From Strongylocentrotus purpuratus (lineage: Eukaryota; Echinodermata; Echinoidea; Camarodonta; Strongylocentrotidae), in assembly GCF_000002235.5 (NCBI RefSeq), contig NW_022145544.1, forward strand, positions 1,714,501-1,778,500: a stretch of DNA of 64,000 bases, read 5' to 3'. Below, one piece after another: positions 1-44,761 of the stretch. The notes under the pieces were generated by a model that saw nothing but the letters and a program-made list of their open reading frames with translations, ran no database searches and was not told the DNA's origin. How positions within the stretch are numbered: position 1 is the first letter of the stretch; every line of letters starts with the position of its first letter. A program made the position numbers and the translations under genes.

Positions 1-3000
1 GCTAAGATCGACCTGTCTGGCTTGCTCCTTGGTGAGAAGATCATCTACCAGACATCACCCATCCATAACTGCCCCCTCCCTGATCTATTAGGGAGGGGTG
101 TGAAGAACAATAGGCTTATGGGTGTGTCCAACGCAGCTGATGGACCAAGTGAGTACCTACCGATTTTTCATATTTATATTGAGTAATTGTACCTTCTAAG
201 GATTTTAAAATTAAGAAATTTGAGGCACTTAATTTGAACTTAAAGATAAAGACCAGTTATGGTCATGCGATTGCATTGTGAAAGAAACGTTGTGGAATTC
301 AGAAAAGGTTGATCATCTAGCATGTAAGTATTGGTGTGTACTGCAAGGTTCTGGAATCATCAAAATGATAAGAAATTTGGCTCAGTCTTGGTAAAGTTAC
401 AAGCACTGTACACAGAAAGATGTATATGGGACTACGCAACACATGCGTTATATCTATCAGGTCCAAATAGATATAATAATGTACCAAATATATCAATTAG
501 TAGGCGGTTTCTCTGCAAAATTTGTATGATCACGTATTAGTAAAAACATATTCTTTCGCATGATTGGTAATAAGAGCTTCCATTTCATTTTTTGAGAGGG
601 GGGCGTTTCCAGAACTGGTCTTTACCTTTAAGATAAGTTCAGATTATAACAGATTAAAAACTAGCTTGGCTGTTATACAAAATGTCAGCACATTCACATT
701 GTTATAATCTCACCATCCATTATGATTTAACAGAGGATGAGCCATTGCCTGTTGGTCACTACATCGATTCAGGGGCGAGGTTAAAGGTCAGACTGGAGGT
801 CGCGCATGCCATCACGACCCCACAGGAAGTGCAATCCAAACCAGCAGTGGAAACTCACTCAGAGGTGAGAAATTGTTCCAGTTCTTTGTGACAAATAGTA
901 GCATGTGCTGTAAGAGCTCTGCTTGTGATATTCACTGCATGATGTTGGGATCATTAAAGAAAACTTGCAGATATCATTCTTTTTTATTTTCTTCATTATT
1001 GTTATTGTAATATTTGGTATTTTATGGATGAAATGATGCACATGTTGACTTAAGACATGACACCTATTTAATATGGCAAGCGTCCTAGATTAACCTGCCA
1101 AAAGTTTGGGGAAAAGGAACTATTAATTCCCCATAGCCATTCTTACCCATATTAGCCGATGTGATTCAATCAAATCTAAAATCAATGTATGTTGAGAACT
1201 GTTCTTAAAAAAAAGGGTTTGAAAATTGGAAAAGATTACCGTTGTAATGCAAGACAAATCATGAAATCATGTTAATGGTCTCATGTATCCCCATTGTCTT
1301 TGGCTATAACTTTATTGCATTGTTATTCCTTTGCCTTCCCAATGCAGTGCCCATTCTCTTGTCTCGTCTATGTCTTTGGCTACAAGAACACCAAGTTCCT
1401 TCACCAGCTTCTGAGACTAGTAATATCAATCAATGCCGAGGCCTTGGACCTGGGACATCTACCAGATCATATCGTAGAAGCAGCTTTATCAACCTACAAA
1501 CTCTCAACGTAAGTTTACCATGCAATTCTGAAACCCATTTCTTGTGCTTCATGAGGCTTTCTAATCAGAGTCATTAGGGACTTTTAGATTGAGTGGACGA
1601 GAACGGTGTGAACGTCCACTGATCATACGTGTCCATGGCAAGCCGTTTTAACATTTATTACTATTTCTTGATATCAAGAAATTACTTCCTGTTGTAAAGC
1701 AATGGTAATTCTTGATATCAAGAAATAGGAATAAATGTTAAAACGGCTTGCCATAGACACGCATGATCAGTGGACGTTCACGCCGTTCTCGTCCACTCAA
1801 TCTAAAAGTCCCCAATACTCAATATCTATGTATATGTGGCATACAGTCTTGGTACTTGGTTGGGTAATCCTTTTGGCAGCTCACTCAGAAAGCTATACTG
1901 GAATGGTAGGTGAGACTGTCGAAGCTGTCTTAGCGGCCACCTCTATATAAAGACCACCTCTCTATAGTAGTCACTTGTATAGCCTCCCTCTTGGAAGAAA
2001 CGTGTGTTGAAGAACCTGTGTAGAAGGCAACCTGTCTACAGTGGCCACTTTCTGTGTTTCCCTTGGGCTGGTGGCTTTATAGACAGGTTTGACTGTATTT
2101 ATGAATAACCCTTATGTGGAGGCTTTTTTAAAACCTTACCAGGGCCATGTCTTACAAAGAGTTGATATCAATCACAACAATGTACATAAGAGATAGGAGA
2201 CTCTTTGTAAGACGGGGCCCTTGTATTACAGGGAAGGGAAACATTTTGTGAACAAATTACCCAGTATTGCTTTGAAGAAGAAGCTTTTTTGCATTAAGCT
2301 GCCTTTTACGTGACACTCCTTTGGGGCCTGAACAATGACTCCAAGTCATACTGATTAGAGAGCCTAGCTAGTACCATAAGGAAATATTTTGAATTTGTCA
2401 TAAAAATATAGTCATGCTTTTGTCTTACTTTTGTGAGAGAATATGAATTTGAAGTGAACTATCAATTAAAATATATACTTTTGACTATCATCTGGGACCC
2501 GTTTCATCAAGCCTTTTTTAATGACATATATGACAAAAATCAGTGACAAATCTGCTGATAACCAATCAGAAGCAATTATTTCACTAGCTTATAACAAAAA
2601 ATGTCATTTGTCACTGATGACAAGTTTTGTGAAATGGGGCCCTGAACATTGCCACTGGTGGCATTATAGAAGGTTATGCATTTTTTAACAGGTTGGTTAG
2701 AATATGCAGAGGCCTAAGGTATATATCTATATATTTAAGTTAACCGATCAGAATAGATATAGTAGTCTTTGTATTTGCTAGTACAGATTTGTGTAAGTTA
2801 AAATGTGTCTAGAGACATGTTGACAAGCAAGTTTTCATTGTGATTGTTTTGTAATCAATTCTTCATTTTCAGGGCTCAGCAGAAGAGTTCAGACCTGGAC
2901 ATCGTGACTGGTTTCCAGATTCTTGATGGAGAGAAACACATTTTTGTGTTAGAGGGACTAAGAGATCATTCAATCAATAAGCTGTGGTCCAGTCTACCTA

Positions 3001-4230
3001 GACCACAGAAACAAGGTAATTATCTTTTGTCTATTTTATAGTGCATTTAGCAAACATAGTTGAAAAAGAAGGATTAGAAAATATTTTGGAAATTAAGAAC
3101 TGTTTTGATGAGATATTTTTTAAAGAAAGAAAAATCTTATAATATACTGACTTATATAATGGTTTAGTAACTGTTTTAGCCATTAAAAACTTCTGAAAAA
3201 CAAGTAATATTTCAGTTTTGACAGAAGTTGTGTGACTTCAGCTTATGCTTAAATGTACAGAGCAATAAATGTTATCGCAAATCCATGACCTAGCTTGCCC
3301 TAAAATCTTCATTATATTAATATCTATTTTTCTTTCTTTCTACAGATGGAGTAATCTTTGAGGCCCTGTACAATTCTGATATGATGTTCAGTGAGAGGAA
3401 GTATGCTGCCCTCGATGTTGACCTGTGTCGCATCAAGCTGCACGAGCCCATGTCTGTAATCGTCAAGCAGCCGTTGCTGTATGTCAGAGACATGGTGCCA
3501 AGGCCTTGCTTTGAGGCACTCATCAAACTTGATCAGGTAAGGATGTTTTGAATAATATATTTTTGAGCTTATATAGTGAAGAAAAGAGAGATGCCCAATA
3601 TTAATAACGAATCTAATGTATGTATGCTGGATAGAATTTTGTCTCTGAAATGTTAGGACACTATAAATGATAGAAACAGTGCCTGAAATGGAACTATTAA
3701 AAAGAAATTGTAAGAAGCATGCATATTTTATTTCTGATTCTTTCATGTGCATAAAGTGGAAATTATTTGATTTTCATTTAATTGCTACTGCATCACAGAT
3801 CCTGTAATGAAAATACATACTGGTATATCTAAAAAGGAAAGCATGCACGTTCTTGTCCTTTTAAAAACGTTTTTTTTTTAAATTATTGACAGTTTCATGC
3901 CTCTTTGATCGTGCAGAGTAAACTACTGAACAGTGTCTACTATGAATTGAAATTAATTTTCAAGGTTTTTGAGATTTATTAAACAGAAAGAGATATATAT
4001 TTTTTCAACAGAAGCATTTATGATTGGTTTTCAAAACTTTTATCGCTCCATTCTTCATACAGTAAGAATTAAACCAAGGATAAAATATTCCATTTTCTTT
4101 TCATTTAAACAGTTGGTCGGTCAAGATAAACTGAGGAATGTGAATAAGAATGACCTGTACCCCTCAGCCGAGTCCATCATATCATTGAGTAGAGAGTTTG
4201 GTGTTCCTCTCACTACAGCTGACTTTGAAG
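1..4230 (+). CDS. CFAP92: CFAP92 exons a-f (conserved core, residues about 1-312 of the visible part)
   Basis: Exon 1-148 reads AKIDLSGLLLGEKII, resembling a C2-like 'PYG..V.FADLLLG' segment of the family. A split Thr codon joins it to 689-864 ('SGARLKVRLEVAHAI'). Exon 1348-1508 carries 'VYVFGYKNTKFLHQLL'. Exon 2873-3015 carries the strongest motif, 'GFQILDGEKHIFVLEGL'. Exon 3346-3536 carries 'QPLLYVRDMVPRPCFEAL', and exon 4113-4230 ends in 'GVPLTTADFE'. The ATG at 682 is upstream of the 689 acceptor in an intron and is not a start. The junction phases are 1, 0, 2, 1, 0, 1. Confidence 0.82.
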
Positions 4231-7200
4231 GTGAGTTACTTCACAATTCTACTAATGATTATAATCTGGATTTATATAGCGCTCAATACGAAATACCATC
4301 TGTAAGCACTTTACAGATATCACTTCCCGGGTCATCTGATTCGTTCATGCACAATGTGCACCATCTCTACTCCCTGGGGAGTATTCCATACCATTATAAC
4401 CATCGTAAGGGCATATATGGCATTCCCTTACACAAAGGCTTTCATCATGCTACCAGGTCCATATTTCTCTCCTGGGCAAATGTAGATTAATGCCTTGCCA
4501 AAGGACATTAGTAAAATGTCGGAAATTGAACCCATGACCTTTGAATTTCAAGTCAAGTGCTCTAACCACTCAACTCTTACTCCCAACTTTCCAATCAGTT
4601 GATATCTTAGTAAGATTAATTATGTCTTGTTTTGTTGAACAGATCCGTAAGTACATTATCAAGAAAAATCATGGATTGTAAGCTATCGTCTCCTTCAATA
4701 TTCTGTAAACTAAATTTCCAATTAATCACACATCTTTTTTTTCCTCCAGATTTGAAGGAGCGTGATGAGCCGGTATACCTGAGTGAGGATGCGATCCGAT
4801 CCCACTCGGCCTCCCAGGTCCTGCCCAGTCTCAGACATCGTAGGATCTGGACCCCGCTAGAGATCTACAATCCAGACTACATCATGTACAAGGAGCAGAT
4901 GGATCTCATGGGTCCCATGCATGACTTCATCAAAGAGAACATTGTAAGTCAACATACCTCCTCCTTCTTTTTTAATTAAAACAAACAAATTTTTTGTTGT
5001 CCTCTTTTCTTGCAAGTCCATTGCATAGATCATAGAAGAAAAACTGGTTATGGCAGAAAGTTTTGATAAGAATTTCACCAATGAATCAATTGGGTTTTTA
5101 AAATTTGTATTGAATATTATTTTAGCTCTGTACCATTAAAGACTGGTGCCTACTGTTCTTTTGTAACAAGAAAACTTTTTTTTTTTTCAAATCTGGTAAA
5201 TCAAGTGGTGCCATCATTCTTTCATATTTGAAAATTATGTCTTCTTCAGGGTTGTGTGGAAATGTTCAAAGTTTTTAAAACAGCTAGACTTTAATAGAAC
5301 ATTAAAGATGTTTTACTCTTTTTTAAGCTTAATAGATCTTAATTTTGGACCACACGGTTGAATTTAAATTGTAATATCTATTATGATTTTTTTTTACTTT
5401 TTTTTATTTATCTATTTAAAAAAAAAAATTATCTATTTTTTAAAAATGAAAATAAATATTTTTTATATTTTTAAAACAGAACCATGTGAACCAAATAAGC
5501 GAAGAGAATACAGCTAAGAAGGTGAAACCACGTACCATTCGCATTGAACCTGTCAATGGTGTGGCTCATAATTACAGCTCACAGACACTCAATGCTACAG
5601 AACAAGCCAAGGAGCTACTCAGACAGGAGCTTGCACAAGTAAGTATTGATAGTGTTTCATGAGGTCATACTCGTATGTTTCTTGTAGATAAATGATGTCA
5701 TAAAGTTTAGGTTGGTCAGAGGCTCTTCACATTTTAGCCCTGTGAATTCATCCTGCAGTCTTTGTCATTGCAGTAATAACCTTTAAATGAAATTCTTGGT
5801 CAGTTACGCCTTAAACTGCAAATTTTTAAAGATTCAATTGGATTTGTTAACTATTTTCCATGTAAGACCCCTTTGTTTTACTTCACCCCCTCCCCTTAAA
5901 ATAACCAAGCCAACCCCAAATCCAAATCAATACCAAAACCCATGTCCAAATAATCTCCTTTGGGATCGCAGCTTCCATGATAGTTAGTGTTCAAGAAAAA
6001 AATTCAAAAATGATGAATATGTTTGAAGGTTCTTATCTATTACTTTTCTTGATAGTTTCCCATCCTATAATAATAATAATAATAATATTAATGGCTTCTT
6101 ATATAGCGCACATGTCCGCAACGTTTTGTGAAGCTCCTGGCGCTGCCCAATTATTAACCTGGATTAAGCAAGGCGGCCATTGCGGCGCTCTAGCATTTCA
6201 AGGATTTAATTACTGCCTATATAAAATTCACGTTCTATATTTTGATTCTGCAGGAGCCAGACAGACGGTTCACCTACTGCAAGGATTTCAACTCCGCCTC
6301 CGTCGTCCCCGTCAATGTGGAAGCCGTCAAGAAGGCAGAGGAGCAGAGGTCAAAGGGCGCGTATCAGACCGACGATGGTTTTGTCTATCCAGGGATACCG
6401 ATATCCATGGAAAGCAATGTACATCCCATGAAACCAGACCCTGCAAGGAGGGATGAGCTGAAGGAGGTGAGTGGAACACAGGATGGGATTGGTCAGTTTG
6501 ATCCCACCTGATACAGTCAATCCTGCTTTAATGACCACCTGTCTACAAAGACCACATTTTCTGCTTCCCTTGAAAATGGTTTCTCATTGAAACATGCACT
6601 GAAGGAACCTGTCTATAAAGACCATTTTTTGTGTTTCCCTTTGGCGGTCACTATAGACAGGTTTGACTGTAGTTACATGTTGTCTGTATATCTGAATGCA
6701 GCTTCAGGAATCGATAAGATTTGATATGCTTTCAGAGGAGATGCTAGTTGCAGGTTAATTCTTGTAGCTTTTTCTTATGTTAACTTGAAAAACAATGACC
6801 TCAGGGATATTAGGTTTCCCTATGAGCCCAGCCAGATTGCATTTGGCACAGAATTGAACTCCTCTATATTCCATTGATGGATGGTAGATCTCAACAGAAT
6901 AATAATGTTTGGAATTGACAGCCTTTTATTTGGGTCAAAATCTCAATTCTCTTTACACAAACTCTGAATTATATTGTTCATTGTATCTGTATATGTAAAA
7001 TATTAAAAAGCTATTGATAGAGACCTTACAACAGGGGGATGTTTCACAAAGACTAAGATCGACTTTAAGTAGGACTAAACTATGGCAGGCCATTCAAATA
7101 TGCCATTGTTTGCTCTCACCATTTACTAGCAGGTCTCTCAAGGGACGTATAAATCGTCACAAATCTACAGAATTACATTTTTTGATAGTTCATTATTGAA

Positions 7201-8717
7201 GGAAAAAATATTGTCAAAAGATCTTGATTAAAAGACCAATAGTGAGAGCAACGAGTGGCATAAATGTCCTGCCATGGTTAAGTCCAAATTAAAGTCGACC
7301 TTAGTCTTTAATTGTGAAACACTCCTCAAGATTTGTAGTGTGTTTTGCCTGTTGTCCTATCTTAATATTGTGAAACACATTTTCTATTGACAGTCCTGGA
7401 TTGAGAACATCCTGCATGACAATGTCCTGAAGCCAACCCTGGAGTACCGCAGCCGTTATGAATGGGAGCAACGGGAGCAGGATATGAACCTTTGGCGGAA
7501 ACCTCTCCCAAGTGGCTTCCAACCTGTCCCGCCCATCACCATCCACCTCGCCGGTGACACCCTCAAAGCCGAGAAACAGGCCGTCAAGAACACCGAGCAA
7601 GACGTCTGGAGGTCAAAGGTCAAGGTCTACGATACCCAGATGCACTTCCACAGGGTGGCCACCGAGACGGAGCTCATGGCCGAAGGATTCAAGTCCAGCA
7701 ACCAGATTGATCGTCTTCGTGGCCTGCTCAAGGACGAGGCTGAGAAGCTGGCCCTGCGGCAGGCGAACTTCCAGGACATGCCTGCTCTGTCGGTTGTCAT
7801 GAACCCGTCGGTTGATACGGCAGCCAGGGAGGCCGGACTACCTATCCCTGAGATGAATGATGATAGAGCATCTATGCTTGGACAGAGACCCATCTTCATG
7901 CCTGGTGCCTTCCCTCATGCCAGCCTAGCATTGTCCAGTAATAGGATACCAATCAAAGATATGGAGCATGCCAAGTTTGAAGAACTCAAAGGATACGACT
8001 TCAGGTAAATATTGGGCTTACAAATCTGGACAATAAACTTAAAGTATATTCATTGATAATTGTTGAACTAGTTAAGAGTACTAATGAATAATTTCCCAGC
8101 AAATTCATCAAAACAGTATCCAAAATTTTAGGGATTGCAGTATTTTGTTTGAAATTGCCACAAGGTGTAAACATGCTTTTCATTTTTTAAAGTTGAATAT
8201 AGTATTGTTCAAGCCTCTAAGGCGATGTAAAATTGCTAATAAACAATTAATTTAATGCAAAGATTTATTAACACAATAAAAAACACCTCTGTACTGTTTT
8301 TGTGTTTAATAATTTAAGAGTCACCCAAAGTCAACTTGTAGATATTCACACCACCTCATCCCCCTTCGGTTTTTCCACTTGAATTGTTGATTGCATCTTT
8401 CGCCCTCGTTTTTGTATCACTGACTGGACAGACTTTACCACAAAGATCGAGGACCCGTCCACAAGCGTCTCATCCAGCCCCTCGCCACAGCAGAGAGGGA
8501 CAACCATCTGTTCAGGAACTTGCCTTCTAAGCCTTACAAAGCTGAGACTAGCAAGCCAAGACCGGGCAACGAATGCTTCCGGAACCCCCCACCAGGCATC
8601 TACCCTGCCCATGTGCATACAGAGTTCTACTACCCCGACAGGGAGAAGTTCCTTGCCATGGGCGACACACAGAAGAATGTGACACAGAAGAAGAAAGTAC
8701 TTGAGTCGGCCATGTAG
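1..8717 (+). CDS. CFAP92: CFAP92/KIAA1257-like protein, 3' part of gene (11 exons, 5' end outside window)
   Basis: Exons: 1-148, 689-864, 1348-1508, 2873-3015, 3346-3536, 4113-4230, 4750-4943, 5480-5638, 6254-6466, 7394-8004, 8432-8717. Each has AG/GT borders, and the phases join into 799 codons plus TAG at 8715-8717. The gene starts upstream, because the first exon opens mid-frame. The match to human CFAP92 (KIAA1257) is recalled from knowledge, not searched. The best-conserved blocks are 'DIVTGFQILDGEKHIFVLEG', 'ALYNSDMMFSERKYAALD', 'PLLYVRDMVPR' and 'REFGVPLTTADFE'. The family is named as a putative cilia- and flagella-associated protein; its biochemical role is not established. No membrane segment or signal peptide is visible. 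The protein is charged and proline-rich towards the C terminus, as in axonemal proteins. The family call is fairly secure; the ciliary function rests on the name and the family's phylogenetic association. Confidence 0.82.
240..631. mobile_element. TTAA-flanked inverted-repeat element, family A copy 1
   Basis: Bounded by TTAA at 240-243 and 628-631 with terminal inverted repeats AAGRTAAAGACCAGT. It lies in the first visible CFAP92 intron. A second copy in opposite orientation is at 13626-13999. TTAA duplication and no coding capacity fit a piggyBac-type non-autonomous element; the superfamily is inferred. Confidence 0.7.
1573..1816. mobile_element. Near-perfect hairpin element (about 110-bp arms)
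   Basis: Arms of about 111 bases (1573-1683 and 1705-1816) are nearly exact reverse complements around a 21-base loop. The ends read GGGACTTTTAGATTGAGTGG and its complement. It is non-coding, in a CFAP92 intron. The arm sequence differs at only a few positions, suggesting recent insertion of a MITE or foldback element. Confidence 0.7.
1912..2097. mobile_element. CAGT/TA family C element, diverged copy
   Basis: The right end GACAGGTTTGACTG followed by TA matches the other family C copies. Inside are phrases such as ACCTGTCTAC and TGTGTTTCCCTTGG. The left end is degraded. Confidence 0.55.
2142..2220. mobile_element. GGGCCC hairpin family D, short copy
   Basis: Terminal repeats GGGCCATGTCTTACAAAGAG and CTCTTTGTAAGACGGGGCCC. 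The centre shares ATGTACATAAGAGATAGGAG with the copies at 21636-21794 and 28230-28390, but part of the interior is deleted. Confidence 0.65.
2494..2642. mobile_element. Family E element (GGGCCC/TTTCATAA ends)
   Basis: Inverted ends GGGACCCGTTTCATCAAGCC and GTTTTGTGAAATGGGGCCC, with CAATCAGAAGC in the interior. Same family as 25611-25757; related to 17218-17365 and others. Confidence 0.65.
4251..4582 (-). mobile_element. tRNA-derived SINE in CFAP92 intron
   Basis: Read on the minus strand it opens with a tRNA-like head. An A box lies in GAGTGGTTAGAGCACTTGAC (near 4556-4576), and a B box in GGGTTCAATTTCCGAC (4532-4517). A body follows, ending in AGCGCTATATAAATCCAG before the A/T-rich tail at 4251. 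The element starts 20 bases after the exon donor at 4231. Confidence 0.7.
4750..8717 (+). CDS. CFAP92: CFAP92 exons g-k (C-terminal region, last 487 residues)
   Basis: Five exons (4750-4943, 5480-5638, 6254-6466, 7394-8004, 8432-8717) continue the frame for 487 codons. The segment is rich in charged residues, Trp/Tyr and Pro ('RRIWTPLEIYNPDYIMYKEQ', 'YEWEQREQDMNLWRKPLP', 'RNPPPGIYPAHVHTEFYYP'). The 611-base exon is the largest in the gene and is G+C-richer than the introns. I do not recognise a named domain here. The last exon is joined through a split Arg codon (AG at 8003-8004 plus A at 8432). Whether vertebrate orthologues keep this whole tail is uncertain. Confidence 0.78.
6080..6200 (-). 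repeat. SINE 3'-end fragment with (ATT)n tail
   Basis: (ATA)n, then TTATATAGCGC, resembles the 3' end of the SINE at 4251-4582 on the minus strand. The rest is not clearly homologous. Confidence 0.35.
6514..6669. mobile_element. CAGT/TA family C element (pogo/mariner-like MITE)
   Basis: Starts CAGTCAATCCTGC and ends GACAGGTTTGACTG, flanked by TA on both sides (6512-6513, 6670-6671). The TA target and CAGT termini fit pogo/Tc1-mariner non-autonomous elements. In a CFAP92 intron. Confidence 0.65.
7034..7326. mobile_element. Family F element (GTGTTTCACAAAGACTAAG ends)
   Basis: Inverted ends ATGTTTCACAAAGACTAAG and TAGTCTTTAATTGTGAAACA, followed by AGTCGAC-type inner repeats. Non-coding, in the last large CFAP92 intron. 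Confidence 0.6.
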
Positions 8718-10401
8718 ACTGTGTTAACTTAAAAGTTGATAATATAAATTTGTCTATTTTCTTGGCCTTTTAAAAGAATACTTCACCCATTTAAGGTGCA
8801 AGGGGAAGGAGTTTTAGGAAGATACTGTTTAAAAAATGCAACTGCAACAGTCATATCATGCCAGCAACTAATATTATATATAAATGTGCCTTTACTTTAC
8901 TATGTGACATGAATGCTTCAAGTTTTTATGGTGCAACTTATAGATCATGGAGTTTGTGGAATTCAGTTTGAAGGAGAAAGAGAGTTTCCAAAGAATACAA
9001 TTACAACAGTCTTGAAATGTCGAGATCTTGAACGTACTGTTTGTAGTATCAATGTGCCTGATTTTCAGTCTTACCAAACTCACTTCAAATGTTTCAGGTT
9101 ACTAAGGTGCAAGTGATGGTAGTGTGGAAAGAATTGTCAGGACTAAGAAATGGTTTCAAAGAGTTCTCCTGTATTGTTTATATCAGGGTAGCAGCCATAC
9201 AAATAAGACAATGAATTCAATTTTTTCCATAACAATTATTTGCATTTTACTGTATGCTATTGCTTCAAGTGACCTCTAATATTTGGAGAAAAAAAGTTTT
9301 TCTACTTCAAGTTTGTGCTTTTTATACATACTCAATTTGATTAAGAAGGTTGGAAAGAAAGATATTGATGTTTCATCATCTCTTCAATATCAGCTTGAAG
9401 AGTCTCAAGCAGTGGATTAAAAAAATGATAAGCAGTGTAAAGTTTAAAGCAGCAATCACTTTGAAATTTTGCCTTTCCATCTTTTGATTGGTTTATGCCA
9501 TCATCATGTTTCTTCCTATACAGTCTTCATACCATCCTTTTCGAAACGCAGCGTAATATATCATCATCGAATTCAACGTAAAAACGTTCTGATTTGCTTC
9601 TTTTAGCTTTGCACATTACATGAAAAGCGCATAACAATCTTGAATACTTTGGGGGAAATAACTGAAGTTACTCAAGTATTGATATAAAGAGAAGTGTAGA
9701 TTTGTATATATTTGTAAAAATTATGTATATTGTTATATTAAATATGTCGATTTGAATATATATTTCTGTATAATGTACATATTATATAATGAATGAGATA
9801 CTCTATAAGAGTGGAATATTTTCTTGAACTTTTCACTTCCATGAAACCTTTTGATTCTGCAACATACATATTCTTCAATTTCCGTCCATTGTCTATTTAT
9901 GCACAGCTGTTGAACTTGTTTTATTGCCTGAACACACATAGACTGTATTGCTTCCATTCATATCTCGTTTAAAAATGTCATATATTAGCTTGAAATTAAA
10001 AGATAGAACTATTTACTTGAGAATATATTTCATATGCACTTGGATTCTTCCTTATATCACTTTAAAATGTTGGTGCAATACTTTTTGTCGAAGTAAGTCT
10101 ATTCCTGAAAGTGAAACCTTTTGTGAACATAGAGCATCCTCTTCAACTTTGACATGTGTTATGTGATGAACGAATCTATTTAAAATGAAAATGTTCAGCA
10201 TCATAGCCCATCATGTTGAAGGGGGTTAAATTCAATAGATGCACTGAATCGCCTATCAGTATATTCTTCCATTGTTTAGATAAATCTTTTTTGTTGTTGT
10301 ATGATTGCATGTCACCTTGATGATGCTACACACAGTGCTAACTTTAACCCACCATTGTTCAGAGCTTCATACATTTCCAGCACACCTTGTACAGTATATG
10401 T
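8718..10401 (+). other. Probable CFAP92 3' UTR and intergenic DNA
   Basis: A+T-rich, no open frame with coding character. Short ORFs on both strands overlap each other and have no splice context. Read as the 3' untranslated region of CFAP92, by position only. Confidence 0.45.
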
Positions 10402-10472
10402 AATAAAAGAAATGCTAACAAAAAGATATCCGATTGCATTCATTTGTCTCTTTATTTCAAGCATTTAATAAA
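10402..10472. terminator. Interleaved poly(A) signals of CFAP92 (+) and WASHC4 (-)
   Basis: AATAAA occurs on the plus strand at 10402-10407 and 10467-10472, and on the minus strand at 10456-10451 (TTTATT on plus). These lie between the two convergent stop codons at 8717 and 12287. They are the best placed signals for both transcripts; if both are used, the 3' ends overlap. Other AATAAA hexamers exist in this A+T-rich DNA, so the assignment is tentative. Confidence 0.4.
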
Positions 10473-12286
10473 GACTGCATCTTCCTTGAAAATACAGATT
10501 CTATATCTTTCTAAAGTAACATATTTTCCATCAAAGTGTCCATAATCTTGACTTATTACAATGGGAGTAGAAACCAGTACAAAAATATCGTACAGAAATT
10601 GGCAAAGTGGTTCTTTACAATATACACTGTATGTTGCACATGGTAAGCATGTTATACATTGTGTATATTAAGAATTTTTCGTGGAGGGGGGAGGGATGGT
10701 GGTAGTGGTTGAGTACAATGAAATACTCAATTATCACACATGTTTCTGAAGAAAATTCATTAGGGTGAAAGCGATAAAACTTCTCAAATAAAGTCTCTCC
10801 TTTTCAATGGACTTAAACAAACTTACTGTGATAAACAATACAATGGCCAACAAATAATGTCTTCATTTTGGTCACACTTTCTATTACAAAAGCACTGTTT
10901 TTTCTTTTCTTTTACCAATTTTCCCTATTAAAACAGTGGATTGCACAATGTACTCTTGAAAAGCTTCCTCAAAATTGATAAAATCTTCTGCATCTACTAT
11001 ATTTTTATATTTTAGGGCAATTTTTTTTTCTTCTTCAAGTTTTGGAAGTTAAAGAGTTTGTCTAATATTTCAGAACTTAATAGATTGTTTGATTTGACTA
11101 CAAATTCAGATGACCAGATAAAACTGTTGGGATGATACTGAGCTTTCTCTTATTTCGCATACCAGTGATTTAAACAATCTTTCTTGGCTTCACACAAGTA
11201 CATGTAGTAATACAGTGTTATATCAAAGAATAAATGGTTTCTTGCAATAAGTATATATTTGGCTTCAGGCTTCAGTTTAGAATTAAATAATGCTTCTTTC
11301 TTCATGCATTCTTTAGATTATATTTCATGCAATTTAGTCTATGGTATAAAACAATGTTTATATATCTCTGTTACATTTGAAATTTGATATTTACAACATT
11401 GTACAACACAATTTAAATACATGATATCATTCATACTAAAAAACTTGAAGATTGGTGGAGATTCTTCTCTTCAGTTTTCAAATCTACAAATATTCGTTGT
11501 GAAGCTTATTCCACAGACAAATTAAATTAAACAGTAAGAAAGGAATGCTATATTTGTGACCATATATTTCACTTTCAAAAACTGTAAAAACTGTAAAAAA
11601 AACAGTTCACATGCCAGACTTCTTGATCATAAAACTACCATGTACTCGATCTAAATTCAACCCTGTTGATAATCACTTACCGGTAGATCATCTGAGGTAC
11701 AGTTTAGTTGCACTTATTTTCTACAGGCAAATATGATTGAATAATTTACTCCTCATCAACTGTAAAAGCATATAACATATTTTGTCGGTATGAATCATAT
11801 ACATCCGCAAAGCAAGGTGACGTAAAGCACTTTCAATACAGTAATTTTTCAAATTTTTAAATTCAAAGGTAAAATAATAACTGCCACAATAAAATTTGTT
11901 AGTTAAAGCACTCTTATAATCTGTAATTGATATGAATGCAGCAGTCTTATCCACCACAAAGTAATACAGTTTTGGTAATGGACCATGTGCATTGTGCAAT
12001 ACAAGATAGATAATGGCACAACTTAAAATAAACGAATTGACCCCTTCCACTGAATTTTACTCTATAGAAGGAGGTTGCCTTACCTTCATCCCTTTCTACA
12101 TGTGCAGTTTCTAACATGATAAACTCTAACTTGTAAAACTCATTACTATTTTAGAGGGTACTCATTCCCTGCAAAGCCTATATATCACGACGGGCGATGT
12201 ATATTGTATCATCCTTGAATAGGTAGATTTGGTGCATGTACCAGATCTAAGCAAGCTGTGCCATTTCTCCTGTTAGTATGACGAAC
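10473..12286 (-). other. Probable WASHC4 3' UTR
   Basis: About 1.8 kb of A+T-rich DNA directly downstream of the WASHC4 stop codon, without splice-supported coding sequence. A 109-codon minus-strand frame at 12050-11721 has no recognisable features. Confidence 0.4.
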
Positions 12287-44502
<32,216 letters not shown>

Positions 44503-44681
44503 TTTAAGTTAAATGTGCAGACTTCAATTCTCAGGCTCTGCAAAAATAGATCACGGGATCCGGTACAAATTTTTGCCCACAGGAAATTCACTATATATTT
44601 GACTCGGCCAATATAAACTCGGCTTGAACGAAGACTATTCGGAAAGCTGCGTCTCGTCCCGCCCCCTCAACCCCCTCTTTC

Positions 44682-44761
<80 letters not shown>

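Noticed and set aside
682..684. ATG before CFAP92 exon 689-864 as a gene start
   Set aside because: The frame joins the upstream exon 1-148 through an AG at 687-688, and the upstream exon matches the family.
3324..3752. 142-codon minus-strand ORF
   Set aside because: Shadow of a CFAP92 exon on the opposite strand.
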